Below the pieces are notes generated by a model, which saw nothing but the letters and a program-made list of their open reading frames with translations, had not been told where the DNA came from and made no database searches. From positions 1-16,373 of the forward strand of contig JNEM01008532.1 of NCBI GenBank assembly GCA_000697335.1: 16,373 bases of DNA. The letters are read 5' to 3'. The stretch is from Conidiobolus incongruus B7586 (taxonomy: Eukaryota > Entomophthoromycota > Entomophthoromycetes > Entomophthorales > Conidiobolaceae). The number at the start of each line of letters is the position of its first letter. The first letter of the stretch is position 1. This document shows positions 1 through 10,026 of the stretch, one piece after another. Both the position numbers and the translations under genes were made by a program.

Positions 1-605
1 TATATATTGATGCCAGTGATTTCCGTACTGAAGATTCCAAGGATTACTTCCGCTTGGCTCCTGGAAAGACTGTTGGTCTCTTATACGTTCCCCATCCCAT
101 CACTTGTACTCGTTTTGAATTAGACCCCAATACCAATGAACCCTCAGTCATCTACGCCAAATACGAGAATGAAGGTGACGTGAAGAAGCCTAAGACTTAC
201 ATCCAGTGGGTTGCTGAATCTCCCAAGGATAACTCCCCTGTTCGCATTGATGAATTAAGAATTTATGAAAATCTCTTCAACCATGCCAATCCTATGGATA
301 AGAACGAAGTTCCCGGTGGCTGGCTCTCTGACGTCAATACCGACTCTGTTATCCGCAAGAAATCTGCCTTATTGGAAGTTGGTATTTGGGACACTATCAA
401 GACCCATCTCGCTGACTTTGCTAAAGAACATCCCAACACTGATAAATATCATAACGAAGAAATTCGTGCTCAGTTCGTCCGTTTGGGCTACTTTGCTCTT
501 GACAAAGATTCTATCATTACTGCAGACGGTAAGTTAGAACTCGCCGAAAAGCCCAAGTTGATATTCAACAGAATCGTCAGCCTTAAAGAAGATAACAAAA
601 AATAA
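1..605 (+). CDS. Glutaminyl-tRNA synthetase, C-terminal part (5' end outside window)
   Basis: This is the C-terminal end of a eukaryotic-type cytosolic glutaminyl-tRNA synthetase, which charges tRNA-Gln with glutamine. The reading frame is already open at base 3 (YIDASDFR...), so the start lies to the left of the window. About 200 residues are visible, ending at the TAA at 603-605. Recognisable blocks are YFRLAPGKTVGLLYVPHPIT, the KPKTYIQWVAESPK segment, and the family-typical ending FNRIVSLKED. Together these form the beta-barrel anticodon-binding domain of this class I synthetase. The catalytic HIGH/KMSKS part is not in the window. No intron interrupts the visible portion. An AATAAA at 653-658 is a plausible poly(A) signal. 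The TTG at 54 is an internal leucine codon, not a start. I am confident of the family; cytosolic location is inferred from the eukaryotic-type C-terminus. Confidence 0.93.
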   Translation, partial: YIDASDFRTEDSKDYFRLAPGKTVGLLYVPHPITCTRFELDPNTNEPSVIYAKYENEGDVKKPKTYIQWVAESPKDNSPVRIDELRIYENLFNHANPMDKNEVPGGWLSDVNTDSVIRKKSALLEVGIWDTIKTHLADFAKEHPNTDKYHNEEIRAQFVRLGYFALDKDSIITADGKLELAEKPKLIFNRIVSLKEDNKK

Positions 606-1372
606 TTCTTATGAATTATTATTCAATAATAGATCGTTTTTTATTGATGTATAATAAAGTTTATCCATCACATTAAGCATTATCTCAATAATCACATTAA
701 AAAACCATTAAATTGTGGTTATAATACCCTGGATATATGTTTGAATCAATTACTTTTTTAATAAAATACGAACAGAACAATTATCTTCAAAATTTCAAAT
801 GTTTATTATAACAATTGAAACATTAAAGCATTTAATAATTAAAAAATTCTTGAATATTTAAAAAAAATTATTAAAGTAAACGAAAGTAAAAAATTAGACA
901 ACTTATCAACGAATAAAAAGTTAAAATATAAAACATTTCAATATCAAATCCATCCTAGAATAAATAATGTTTATAACACAAAATCATCTATAGTATTAAC
1001 ACAACATATCAAACTGATCATACATTGACAATAAAAATAATTAGTTATAATGTTATCAAATGTTGATAGATTTTCAAAACATCCAAATGGAGTAATCTCG
1101 ATGAACAATTGATCAACTGTTCTCGAAACAATTACATCGTAGTAAATCTAAAAATCTCCATTCAAGTCATTTATATAAACATATGTATTCTATTGTTAAA
1201 AGGCATTGTTACTATCAATAATTAGTTTTTGATCTTGCTGTTTTCTTCTAGTTGAATGAAATAGTCAAATTTTAATATTTCATAAAATTAAAGTGAACCC
1301 ATTATTAAAAGATTGATTAATTAGTTGGATTAAATACACCAATATCATCCTATATTCAAATATTTTCATTAC
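606..1372. other. AT-rich spacer between the GlnRS and copper ATPase genes
   Basis: This 767-base stretch holds the 3' untranslated region of the synthetase gene and the promoter of the copper ATPase gene. I see no long reading frame, no tRNA-like cloverleaf and no clear repeat. Bases 1232-1241 (atcttgctgt) fit the HTHNNGCTGD consensus of fungal copper-responsive elements, but one degenerate match in such a stretch is weak evidence. Confidence 0.6.
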
Positions 1373-4182
1373 ATGGATCCATTTATTCCTCAGGTACCAA
1401 CCAAAGACGACTTTACGCAAGGAAGTCCAGCTAGTGTCTCTAGCAATAATGACCAGTTGCCACTGCTGCCTATACCTGCAAAATCATATCAGTCCGACCC
1501 CAAAGTCACAATTATTGATCAACCTCTCCACATGAATGAAGATGGCCAATATCAAGAACACTCACAAAGCTCAAACCGCTCGACCGGGATTGTAGAATCT
1601 CTATTTTCAGTTACAGGGATGACATGTGGTGCATGTGTTGCAGCAATAGAACAAGGCTTAGAAAAGCAAAATGGGATTACTCAAGTCAAAGTTACCTTAC
1701 TCACGAACCAGGCAAAGGTAGTTCACGATGAAGCACAGATTGGAGTTAGAGATATCATCCAAGCTATCGAAGACCTCGGCTACGATGCACAGCCAGTCCT
1801 ACCTTCCGAATTAAATCAACAGAAGATTATGGAACAATTCCAAAAACATAAAAAGGAATTGACTTGGCAATTGATTATCGCTCTGTTATTCGCAATTCCT
1901 ACCTTCATTATTGATATGGTTATTGAAATGTTTTTATCTCCAGAGAATCATACAAGAAAGAAATTGGATGAAACTTACTTGGCTGGTAATTTGCGTGTCT
2001 CCACTTTTATCAGCTGGCTACTCACTACTGGGATCATTGTGCTAGTGGGATATAAATTCTTCATCAAGGCTTATAAATCTTTAAGATATAGTGGTGTTTT
2101 AGGCATGGATAGCTTGGTAGCCTTAGGTGTTTTGGTAAGTTATGCTGCATCCGTAACACATATTATCATTGATTTAACGAGGAAAAGAGTATGTCAAATA
2201 CACATCAGCACAGTAGCCAATCGAATTGGATGAATCATCCATCGTTTGAAGTGGGTACTTTCTTAATTACTTTCGTATTACTTGGGAGGTATTTAGAGAC
2301 TATTGCCAAAGCAAAGACATTGCAAGCGCTGAACTCTTTAACCAAGCTTCAGCCAGAAACTGCCATTCTTCTACTTCCGAAGAGAGAAGGAATTTATGAA
2401 GAGAAAACTATTCCAATAGAATTGGTACAGCCCAATGACTTGATCAAAGTAAACGGTGGTAAAGGAGTACCTTGTGATGGTATTATTGAATTTGGTTCTA
2501 CAAGCATACAAGAAGCAATGCTCACTGGAGAACCTCTACCAATATTAAAAAACATTGGAGATAACGTTTTAGCTGGAAGCGTGAATGTGACTTCACCAAT
2601 TCACGTACGCGTATTGCATACAGGTACACAAACTACTCTCTATAAAATCGTGGACATGGTTCAAAGAGCCCAAGCGTCTAAGGCCCCAATCGAACAGTTG
2701 GCAGATCGTTTGGCTCAACGATTTGTTCCAATGATTATTGCCCTATCAATTATCACAGTTGTATTGTGGATGATTTTGGGCAGTAAAAACCTTATAAACC
2801 CTAATTGGATTCCTGAAAATTATAGCTGGGCTTTATTTGCCATATTCACAGGAGTATCAGTATTAGTCATCGCATGTCCTTGCGCTTTGGGACTTGCCAG
2901 TCCAACGGCAGTGATGGTAGGTACAGGTATTGCAGCCAGGCAGGGGATATTGATTCAAGGAGGAGGAAAAACACTTCAATTAGCACATCGCATCCAGATA
3001 GTTTGCTTCGATAAAACCGGGACACTTACTTTGGGCCAACCCCAAGTCAAAGGAGTTGCTTTTATATCTAACCCATCTCATTTCATTCAACCATTAACCA
3101 AGAGAAACATTCTAGAGATTGTCAATGAGATCGAAAAAAATAGTGAACATCCTTTAGCTAAAGCGCTAGTTAATTTTGTAGAAACTGATAGAAAAATCCA
3201 ATCATATCCACAACAATCAACGATAAAAATAATAGAATTGAAAGAAGTACCAGGAAAAGGTATTGTTAGCAAGGTTCAACTAATACCAGTTGGAATAAGC
3301 CCAGAAATCATGGAAGTTGCAATCGGAAATCTTGAATTGATGAGAGATCACCATATTAAACTCCCCTATTCTCGCTGTGATACTAACCAGCTACAACTCA
3401 TCCAAAGCTGGCAAGATCAAGGACAATCTGTACTATATGTGGGTGCGAGAAAGTCTAACCACTCCCAAGACTTTGGACAGGTGTTCCTAGCTTTTGGATT
3501 ATCAGATACTATTCGACCAGAAGCAAAACAAGTTGTGAAACAGCTCACAGAGTGGAATATCCAAGTCTGGATGATCACTGGGGACACTTATTCCACCGCA
3601 TCTAGAGTAGCAAAAGAGGTAGGAATCACCAACGTATTTGCAAAAGTATTGCCACAAAACAAAGCGGAAGCAATTAAAAAATTGCAAACTGATACAGTAT
3701 CTCCAGAACAATTAACCAACGAAAAACTTCACATAACTTTCGGAACAAGGTTCAAACGTTTAATTCAAAGATTGTTCTTTGCAGACAGTAATAATAAATT
3801 ACAGAAATCAAACACAGTTGCAATGATAGGCGACGGCATCAACGACGCAATCGCAATGGCCCAAAGTGACGTGGGTATCGCAATGGGAGCATCTACGGAT
3901 CTTACACTCAATACAGCTGACGTAATATTACTGAAATCAAGGCTTGGACAATTGTTAACCTTGATTGATTTATCCAAAGCAGTTACGTACAGAATATACT
4001 GGAATTTCGTATGGGCTCTTGGCTACAATTTGATAGGAATTCCTCTAGCTATGGGTCTTTTATATCCCATTGCAGGGGTTGGCATTCCACCTGTGTTAGC
4101 TGGTCTGTTGATGGTCATTTCTAGTTTAAGTGTAATGGCAAATAGTTTATGGCTGTTGAGATATAAAACAAAATTTGTTTAA
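1373..4182 (+). CDS. Copper-transporting P1B-type ATPase (Ccc2/ATP7-like), read in two frames
   Basis: This gene encodes a heavy-metal P-type ATPase that pumps Cu(I), in fungi usually into the late Golgi for loading of copper enzymes. The 5' part (1373 to about 2190) has a hydrophilic N-terminus, one HMA copper-binding domain with MTCGAC (Cys85 and Cys88), and the first membrane helices. An in-frame TAA at 1331-1333 makes the ATG at 1373 the first usable start. The 3' part (from about 2191, a different frame) holds the TGE actuator loop (2524-2532), the CPC metal-binding motif in a membrane helix (about 2875-2883), the phosphorylation motif DKTGTLT (3010-3030), the SEHPLA motif, TGD, GDGIND (3829-3846) and the C-terminal YN and MxxSS motifs. 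All catalytic elements are intact. Frame 2 must change to frame 1 between TM2 and the conserved LITFVLLGRYLE block; see the separate entry. Only one HMA domain is present, where Ccc2 commonly has two. Confidence 0.9.
2135..2216 (+). other. Frame change inside the copper ATPase: short indel or unusual intron
   Basis: The upstream frame reads through TM2 (MDSLVALGVLVSYAASV...) and then ends in non-homologous sequence. The downstream frame opens at 2173 and carries the expected TM3 block. Joining them needs a net removal of 3n+2 bases or one extra base. Three readings fit. A 74-nt intron at 2135-2208 has a perfect GTAAGT donor, a CAG end and a TTAAC branch-like motif at 2174-2178, but splicing it would delete half of TM2. 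A 20-nt intron at 2189-2208 (GTATGT...CAG) keeps TM2 but is far shorter than the 49-65 nt introns elsewhere here. The third reading is a one-base loss, for example near the AAAA at 2183-2186, either real or a sequencing error. I favour the indel, because the 74-nt candidate codes for family-like TM2 residues. Confidence 0.6.
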
Positions 4183-4864
4183 TTATTTATTAGTATATTA
4201 ATTATAATAAATTAGATTAAGGATTATTGAATTATTTGATTTATATGTATTAATTGATAAAAGATCTTAATACACGAAATATTATATAATTCATAGATAT
4301 TTTGAAAATCATTTAAATCATATAAATCAATGTTGACACATTAATTATTAAAATGATTTAATTATAGAATTTGTAAAACTAATCGTATTATGATTATTGT
4401 CAAATGAATATATTCAATCTAGAATTTAAAATTATAATTTTAAAGGTTATTTTACATTAAAATTATAAATAAAAAATTTGATAGGAAGTATGATTGAATA
4501 TCATTGTTATTATTTTTAAATGATTTTTAATTTATTAATAAAACTTCACTAAAATAGAGATAGCTACAAAAACCTTTAACAAACACCTATATATGTTTAT
4601 ATTATATAATAAATCATGATATAATTGAACAAAAATAGCAAAAATAAAAATAAAGTATAACTTGTGTTCATCCGATAAAATATTTTGACCATGAGTAATT
4701 TACGGAATAATTGAACCTTTGACCAAATGGGGTATCAATTAAACGATATTCCGAACTAACCCATAAATAGCAATCTTTCAAAATCATTTCATAATATTTA
4801 TATTATATCAATCCAAAGGTCTTCACATTCACTACATTGATAATTAACCAAAATCATCTACACA
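4183..4864. other. AT-rich spacer upstream of PHS1
   Basis: This 682-base stretch contains the 3' end of the copper ATPase transcript and the promoter of PHS1. Apart from the nested inverted repeats at 4703-4753, listed separately, I see no gene, tRNA or obvious repeat. Confidence 0.6.
4685..4753. promoter_or_regulatory. Nested inverted repeat and paired TTGACCA motifs upstream of PHS1
   Basis: Two perfect inverted repeats are nested here: CGGAATA (4703-4709) with TATTCCG (4747-4753), and AATTGA (4709-4714) with TCAATT (4735-4740). TTGACCA occurs twice in direct orientation, at 4685-4691 and 4719-4725, 34 bases apart. The block lies 112-180 bases before the PHS1 start codon. Facing CGG/CCG triplets are the half-sites used by many fungal Zn2Cys6 regulators, although their usual spacing is much shorter. 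A regulatory role is inferred only from position and symmetry. Confidence 0.3.
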
Positions 4865-5757
4865 ATGTCTACTGATACCAAACCCAAAGCTAAATCATTT
4901 AAAGCCACACCTGTCGAAGGATATTTACTAGCCTATAACTTAATCAGCTTTTTTTTATGGTTCTTTGCTTTCTACAGAACTGCCCAGTGTTTGATCGTTA
5001 CTGAAGGTGACTACACTCAAGTTTATGAATTTATTGGCAAAGATTATTACTGGATTCAAGGTTTGGCTGCTTTAGAGGTAATATATAACTTACGTGTATC
5101 ATTTATTCAATACTAATTTTGTGACTTTGGTGTGATTTAGATCCTTCACTCTGTTTTAGGTAAGTTAGTAATATGATCAATGATCAATTTATGCTAAATA
5201 ATTATTAGGTTTTGTAAGATCTCCTTTAATGTCCACCGTCAGTCAAGTGTTCTCTAGACTTTTATTAGCTATTGGTATCCTTCACTACTTCCCCACTGAA
5301 GAGGTAATAACTCATCAGAGCAATATTAGAATTTCAGCTAATTTCACATTCAGGTCAAAACTCACTGGGCTTTAACTACTATGTCATTCGCTTGGTCCAT
5401 TACTGAAATCGTTCGTTATTTATTCTACGCCTCCAACTTAATGCACTCCCTTCCCGACTGGTTAACTTGGGCTCGTTACTCTTTATTCTATGTCCTATAC
5501 CCCATTGGTGCTTTCAGCGAAGTGTTATTATCTATTCAAGCTTTACCAGCTATTAAGGCTTATAATATTAATTATTACTATGTTTTAGTCGCTATTTTAG
5601 TATATTATCCCATTGGTAAGTAGTATAACAACTAACTAATGAATAATTTTAATTAATATAATATTTATTCATCAATTTAGGTTTTTACTCTTTATTCACT
5701 TATATGATCCGTCAAAATAAGAAGGTATTAGGTAACAAAGCTAAGAAACAAAATTAA
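4865..5757 (+). CDS. PHS1: Very-long-chain (3R)-3-hydroxyacyl-CoA dehydratase (PHS1/HACD)
   Basis: This enzyme performs the third step of the very-long-chain fatty acid elongation cycle in the ER membrane, dehydrating 3-hydroxyacyl-CoA to trans-2-enoyl-CoA. The coding sequence is split into exons 4865-5077, 5141-5159, 5209-5303, 5354-5615 and 5681-5757. It encodes 221 residues, close to the 217 of yeast Phs1. The introns are 63, 49, 50 and 65 nt, with GTAATA or GTAAGT donors, AG acceptors and CTAAT/CTAAAT-like branch sequences. Spliced exons give family text such as LHSVLGFVRSPL, SFAWSITEIVRY and LYPIGAFSE. The catalytic pair is present as Tyr158 and Glu165, with the same seven-residue spacing as yeast Tyr149/Glu156. 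Several hydrophobic membrane helices are visible, and the lysine-rich tail (NKAKKQN) resembles an ER-retention end. Exon 2 is only 19 nt. The ATG at 4865 gives a normal N-terminus for the family. Confidence 0.95.
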
Positions 5758-6354
5758 TTTAAAATAAATTAACATTAAAATTTTAATGCATTATCAATTC
5801 ATATTTATATTCATCACAGTACTACTTTTAATTAAATTTATTAATTATTATCACTATTAGACATAAGATTTTAATACATATATTGGATTAAAACTATTTT
5901 AGTAAAAATTTGTTGATTAATTAGAGCTTGTTCAATATTATTAGTTAGATAAAACTCATAATCCATGATGATATTAGCTGTGTTCAACATCTTTAATTTA
6001 TATAAGTTCAACTCAACAAATTTATATTCACCAACTTAAAAATATTTTTAAGCAAAGTATAAACGAAAACATACACAATCATAAAAATATATATTATATA
6101 AATTACATTTATGATAAATATTTAATTTTCTTTATTTATTATATAATATAAAGACACATGTCTAAACAATAAAGCAATATTGTTAATGGAGATTAATCGA
6201 AATTCGAAGATGGTAGAATTTGGTAGGTATTAATAAGAAATTGTGAAGAATATAAATTCATAATCGATCCATTATATTCAAACAAATTTGAAATGGGTAA
6301 AATTGATTTTAAGATATTTGGTATATTTTATAGATATAATTAACAAAAGTGAGT
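5758..6354. other. AT-rich spacer between convergent PHS1 and antiporter genes
   Basis: This 597-base stretch lies between the 3' ends of two convergent genes and presumably holds both 3' untranslated regions. I see several AATAAA-like strings but no gene, tRNA or notable repeat. Confidence 0.6.
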
Positions 6355-9300
6355 TTAATTATTGGGTAAGTCTGAAAGATTGAATGAACCAGTAGGTGAG
6401 CTGTTTGTAGGCTCGAAAATAAAAGCAACTAACCAAACCAAATAAGTTAAAGCCAATATAGTTCCCTTAAAGTAGTTAGCTTTTCCTTCAATATAAATGT
6501 AGGTAATTAAGAAAACTGAAAAGATTACAGCAATCATATCAAGTCTTGGGAATACCAATGTAAAGGTATTGAGCATATCAGTACCACTATAAGTATGATT
6601 GTAATATTCGGAAAAAGCAACCAAAATAGGTACTTGGAGTAACGAAACTTGGACAGCATAAGCAGAACCAATTTCCATGCTTAATGAAATATTTCCACCC
6701 ATAGCAAAGGAGATTGCATTTACGAATTCAGCAACGTTAGGAACAAGAGCAAATAAAGTTAATCCAATAAGCTTTTCATCAATATGGAATTCTTCGATTA
6801 CATCATCAACGGCCTTAATCATAATTTCGGCAACTAATGCAAATAAAACTGTGGCTGTAAACAAAACTATGTAAGATTTGGTATTACTCCATTCTGGTGC
6901 ATCATGACCACCATGGCCTTCTTCACTACTGTCATCTTCTTCATCGTCAAAAAGATGATGTGGGTAAGGAATAGGTGGAATATTATGTGAAAGTGCACCA
7001 GGATTGGCTAACTGATCACCATTTAATTGTGTATTTTCGGTGTTCTCTAATGGTTGTAGTTGATCCTGCGGACCTTCATGATGATTCGAAGTTTCATAAT
7101 TCTCATTGTTAAATGCAGAGTTCTGTTGCTCATTGGTTTCGTTTGAAGATTCATGGTGTAATGGATTCATTTGGCTCAAAATATGATCAGGAAAGAATTT
7201 TTTGTAAAAATTTTTAAGGGATTGGTTAATAGAAGGTTGGGGAGGTGAATAAATGAGTTTGGTGTGTGTTTTCAAGGTGAACATTAAACAAACAATGTAA
7301 GCGATTGGTAGAATTGTAGCACATGCATACATAACATAGATACCCTGTGCTCTATAAAATTCATTTTCAGTAGGATGAACCATAGAGTAGGAACAGCCAG
7401 TACATTTAAAGAGATTATGTGGGGATAGTTTTGGTGGACAGTGCTTACATTGGAGTTCAAAATCAGCATATAAGGAATAAAATATAGTAGGAGTGAAAAC
7501 ACCAATAATGGACATGATCAACATTGTGGAAGTTACACCTGCGCTCTTTGCATTAAATCTCTGTTGCTTCTTTTTTAGAGCACCTCCCATCATACTGACG
7601 CCAGGCATCAATAATAAACCTGCCAAAAAACTACCAATTATAGATCCTTCAACCAAAATAGCTTTTTTTTCTGTTAATGCAATACAATACAAAATAATTT
7701 CCACGATGGAACCAAAGGTAGCATTAATAACTGCACCTAATGCTAGGGAACTCTGTGCACTAATAGAAGACACAGCCATACCAATGAAATAAGCCAAAGG
7801 AACAGTGGAAATAATACAGGATACAAATAAAAATCCATTATCAGTAAAAAAAGTATCTAAATTCAATAATCCCTTAAAAACATATTCATCCACCATCACG
7901 AATACCACAACAGCTAATAGATTAATAAAGATAATATTAATACCGTCGTATGTATACTTGAGATATTGTATTCCTCCAGCTTGAATAGTACATAAAGTGA
8001 CCAGACAACCAGATGCACCAGGAGTCTTTGATCCGAGTTTGAAATCTAATCTTAAGGGACTTCTTCTCAATTTGCGATACAAAGCATAATTCAATTTAGC
8101 CATAGGTACAGATAGAACAAACAGCCAATTAATTATAGATACAGTTATTAAAGTAGGAGCAATAATTGTATAAAAGATTCCAAAGTAAGCAATTTTACCA
8201 ATAAACAATTCGGGCTTATATGGAGAAAGATCTTGGCTCGTATTACGCTCATGGCCTAATAAAGGTTCTCTATCTAAATCATTCGCATGATCAGGGTTTA
8301 GAATTTCTTCGTTGGTAACTTGAAACAATCTCTTTTCTACATATTTGTTAAATGGCCATAAAATGTACCAAGATAAACCACTGAGAATTTTAGAATATGC
8401 ACGACCACCAAATGGTATAAACCGTAATAAAATTGAATTAAAATAAAAGATTGCAGACATCCACCAACCAAAGAATATAAGCCAAAGAACATTACCAAAA
8501 GAAAGATGCAGGCCTTCAGTAGGTATTGAATGAAGTGCACTTCTTGCGTTACGTGTAATAGAACGAGATTTTTTGTATAAAGCTGGTTTCCAAAGTCTGA
8601 AACCAAAAGGATGTACTGTATTCAACATTTCTTGTCGATCCTTTAGAGTATATTCTCTATCATCTTCGGTATCGATTTGTTCAGTTTGGTCTTCTAAATT
8701 AGCATCGGTAGTCTCCGGTTCATAATCGTGAAATCTGGCAAGAGAAGCTCTGTTTGAATGCATACGAGAACGGCCACCACTAACAAACATAGAACGATGT
8801 CGAAGGTTTTTCTTGCCTTGAGATGGGGAGTGACTAATTCGTATAGTATGAACTTCATCGTCATCGGCATCACTAGGGTCTACGAAATTGTGGAAATTTT
8901 GGGACTTTCTTGATCCTCGTTCAACACTAGATACATACCTAGAGTTTCTATTTGAATGAGATTTGTGATGTTTGGAAGGGCTGCCATGAGAATAACTGCG
9001 GTCTAAAGCTGGAGGCTGAAGACTATTGGTACTAAGTTTCCCAGTTTGAGTGTTGAATTTTTTAATTCGAGGTTGTTCCGAGCCGGAATTAATAGAACTT
9101 GCAGAAGCACAGTTAGATTTTTGAGGTTGGAAATAGGTTTCAGAAGAGCCGGTAAAATCTAACAGAGCGTTCTGAGTTTGACTTGTATTATTTGAAATAG
9201 AATCTTGGTGCTGGATAGAGTTTGAAATATCATTATTCTCTAATTGCTCAGAAATTTTGCTTTCAGGATCGATTGAAGGAGGGTCAGAATTGGGATTCAT
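6355..9300 (-). CDS. Vnx1-type vacuolar cation/H+ antiporter (CaCA superfamily)
   Basis: This 981-residue intronless protein belongs to the CaCA (Ca2+:cation antiporter) superfamily and resembles fungal Vnx1, which exchanges monovalent cations for protons at the vacuolar membrane. The first ~215 residues are hydrophilic and rich in Ser, Asn and Arg. A subfamily block follows (DRQEMLNTVHPFGFRLWKPA), then membrane helices. The two alpha-repeats are visible: NATFGSIVEII (Asn526 to about residue 536, with Glu534) and VPNVAEFVNAISFA (around Asn855 and Glu858). Between them is a soluble stretch (about residues 700-800) that is acidic and rich in Asn and Gln. It ends in an Asp/Glu/His cluster (DDEEDDSSEEGHGGHD) just before the second helix bundle. 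A loop near residues 614-640 carries two CxxC pairs. The ATG is immediately preceded by an in-frame stop at 9301-9303, which fixes the start. Substrate is inferred from the subfamily; a Ca2+ role is not excluded. Confidence 0.88.
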   Translation of the reverse strand: MNPNSDPPSIDPESKISEQLENNDISNSIQHQDSISNNTSQTQNALLDFTGSSETYFQPQKSNCASASSINSGSEQPRIKKFNTQTGKLSTNSLQPPALDRSYSHGSPSKHHKSHSNRNSRYVSSVERGSRKSQNFHNFVDPSDADDDEVHTIRISHSPSQGKKNLRHRSMFVSGGRSRMHSNRASLARFHDYEPETTDANLEDQTEQIDTEDDREYTLKDRQEMLNTVHPFGFRLWKPALYKKSRSITRNARSALHSIPTEGLHLSFGNVLWLIFFGWWMSAIFYFNSILLRFIPFGGRAYSKILSGLSWYILWPFNKYVEKRLFQVTNEEILNPDHANDLDREPLLGHERNTSQDLSPYKPELFIGKIAYFGIFYTIIAPTLITVSIINWLFVLSVPMAKLNYALYRKLRRSPLRLDFKLGSKTPGASGCLVTLCTIQAGGIQYLKYTYDGINIIFINLLAVVVFVMVDEYVFKGLLNLDTFFTDNGFLFVSCIISTVPLAYFIGMAVSSISAQSSLALGAVINATFGSIVEIILYCIALTEKKAILVEGSIIGSFLAGLLLMPGVSMMGGALKKKQQRFNAKSAGVTSTMLIMSIIGVFTPTIFYSLYADFELQCKHCPPKLSPHNLFKCTGCSYSMVHPTENEFYRAQGIYVMYACATILPIAYIVCLMFTLKTHTKLIYSPPQPSINQSLKNFYKKFFPDHILSQMNPLHHESSNETNEQQNSAFNNENYETSNHHEGPQDQLQPLENTENTQLNGDQLANPGALSHNIPPIPYPHHLFDDEEDDSSEEGHGGHDAPEWSNTKSYIVLFTATVLFALVAEIMIKAVDDVIEEFHIDEKLIGLTLFALVPNVAEFVNAISFAMGGNISLSMEIGSAYAVQVSLLQVPILVAFSEYYNHTYSGTDMLNTFTLVFPRLDMIAVIFSVFLITYIYIEGKANYFKGTILALTYLVWLVAFIFEPTNSSPTGSFNLSDLPNN

Positions 9301-10026
9301 TTAGAATGTGAGTCGTCACAATTTTAAAATATTTGATAATAACGAAATTAAGAATGAATATTAAAGTTGGGTGATTTTATTAAATGGTTAAAAGATGATT
9401 AATGTTGAATAGAGTAGAATTTATTAATATTAGTTTGGGGAAATTTATAAAGGATTAAGTAATCAATAAATATGATTTCATGAGAAATGAAAATCTAACA
9501 ATGGAGAGACCAATAGATTAATTATATTTAATATTCATCACTTCATTTGATTAATACCCAATGAAATCATAGCCAATCTAGTACCATTAAATTTCAATAT
9601 CAGGGATTTCAATAAATTACAAGCAAATAAACAAGGGCGTTGAATTAATTTATTATCCCAAGCTGAGTTTAAAGTATTTAATTAGCCAAGGTTATTCTGG
9701 CAGGTTTTGTAAATTATAATTACTATTTCATAAACTTAAAATCTCATCTAAACTTAATTTATTATAGTATCTTATAAACAATTAATCAGCTCTATATTTA
9801 TGTACAAATAATTGCTAATATTGGTTTACAATAATCAATATTAGATATCTAATATAAAATATGAAATCTCAAGGTTGCCATTTTTTACGTATATATAATA
9901 GAGTTTATTAATATAAATAAATTTGAGTTTTTCTAAATATATGATGATTATTGTGGATGATGAGACGAATAGATGTTTAATGAAAGACATAATGTGATTA
10001 AGAAGAATCATATACTAGATACGAGT
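9301..10026. other. AT-rich spacer, likely promoter of the antiporter gene
   Basis: This 726-base stretch separates the antiporter start from the stop of the next minus-strand gene. It should hold the antiporter promoter and the 3' untranslated region of the small secreted-protein gene. I see no further gene, tRNA or clear repeat in it. Confidence 0.55.

Noticed and set aside
54-56. TTG at 54 as the start of a short independent gene
   Set aside because: The same frame is open and homologous to glutaminyl-tRNA synthetase before this codon, so it is an internal leucine.
606-1372. Possible tRNA genes in this and the other spacers
   Set aside because: I looked for the GTTCGA-type box B with a matching box A and found no cloverleaf-capable stretch in any spacer.
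3087-3977. Minus-strand reading frames of 61-70 codons inside the copper ATPase
   Set aside because: They lie antisense to well-conserved catalytic blocks and show no domain or codon bias of their own.
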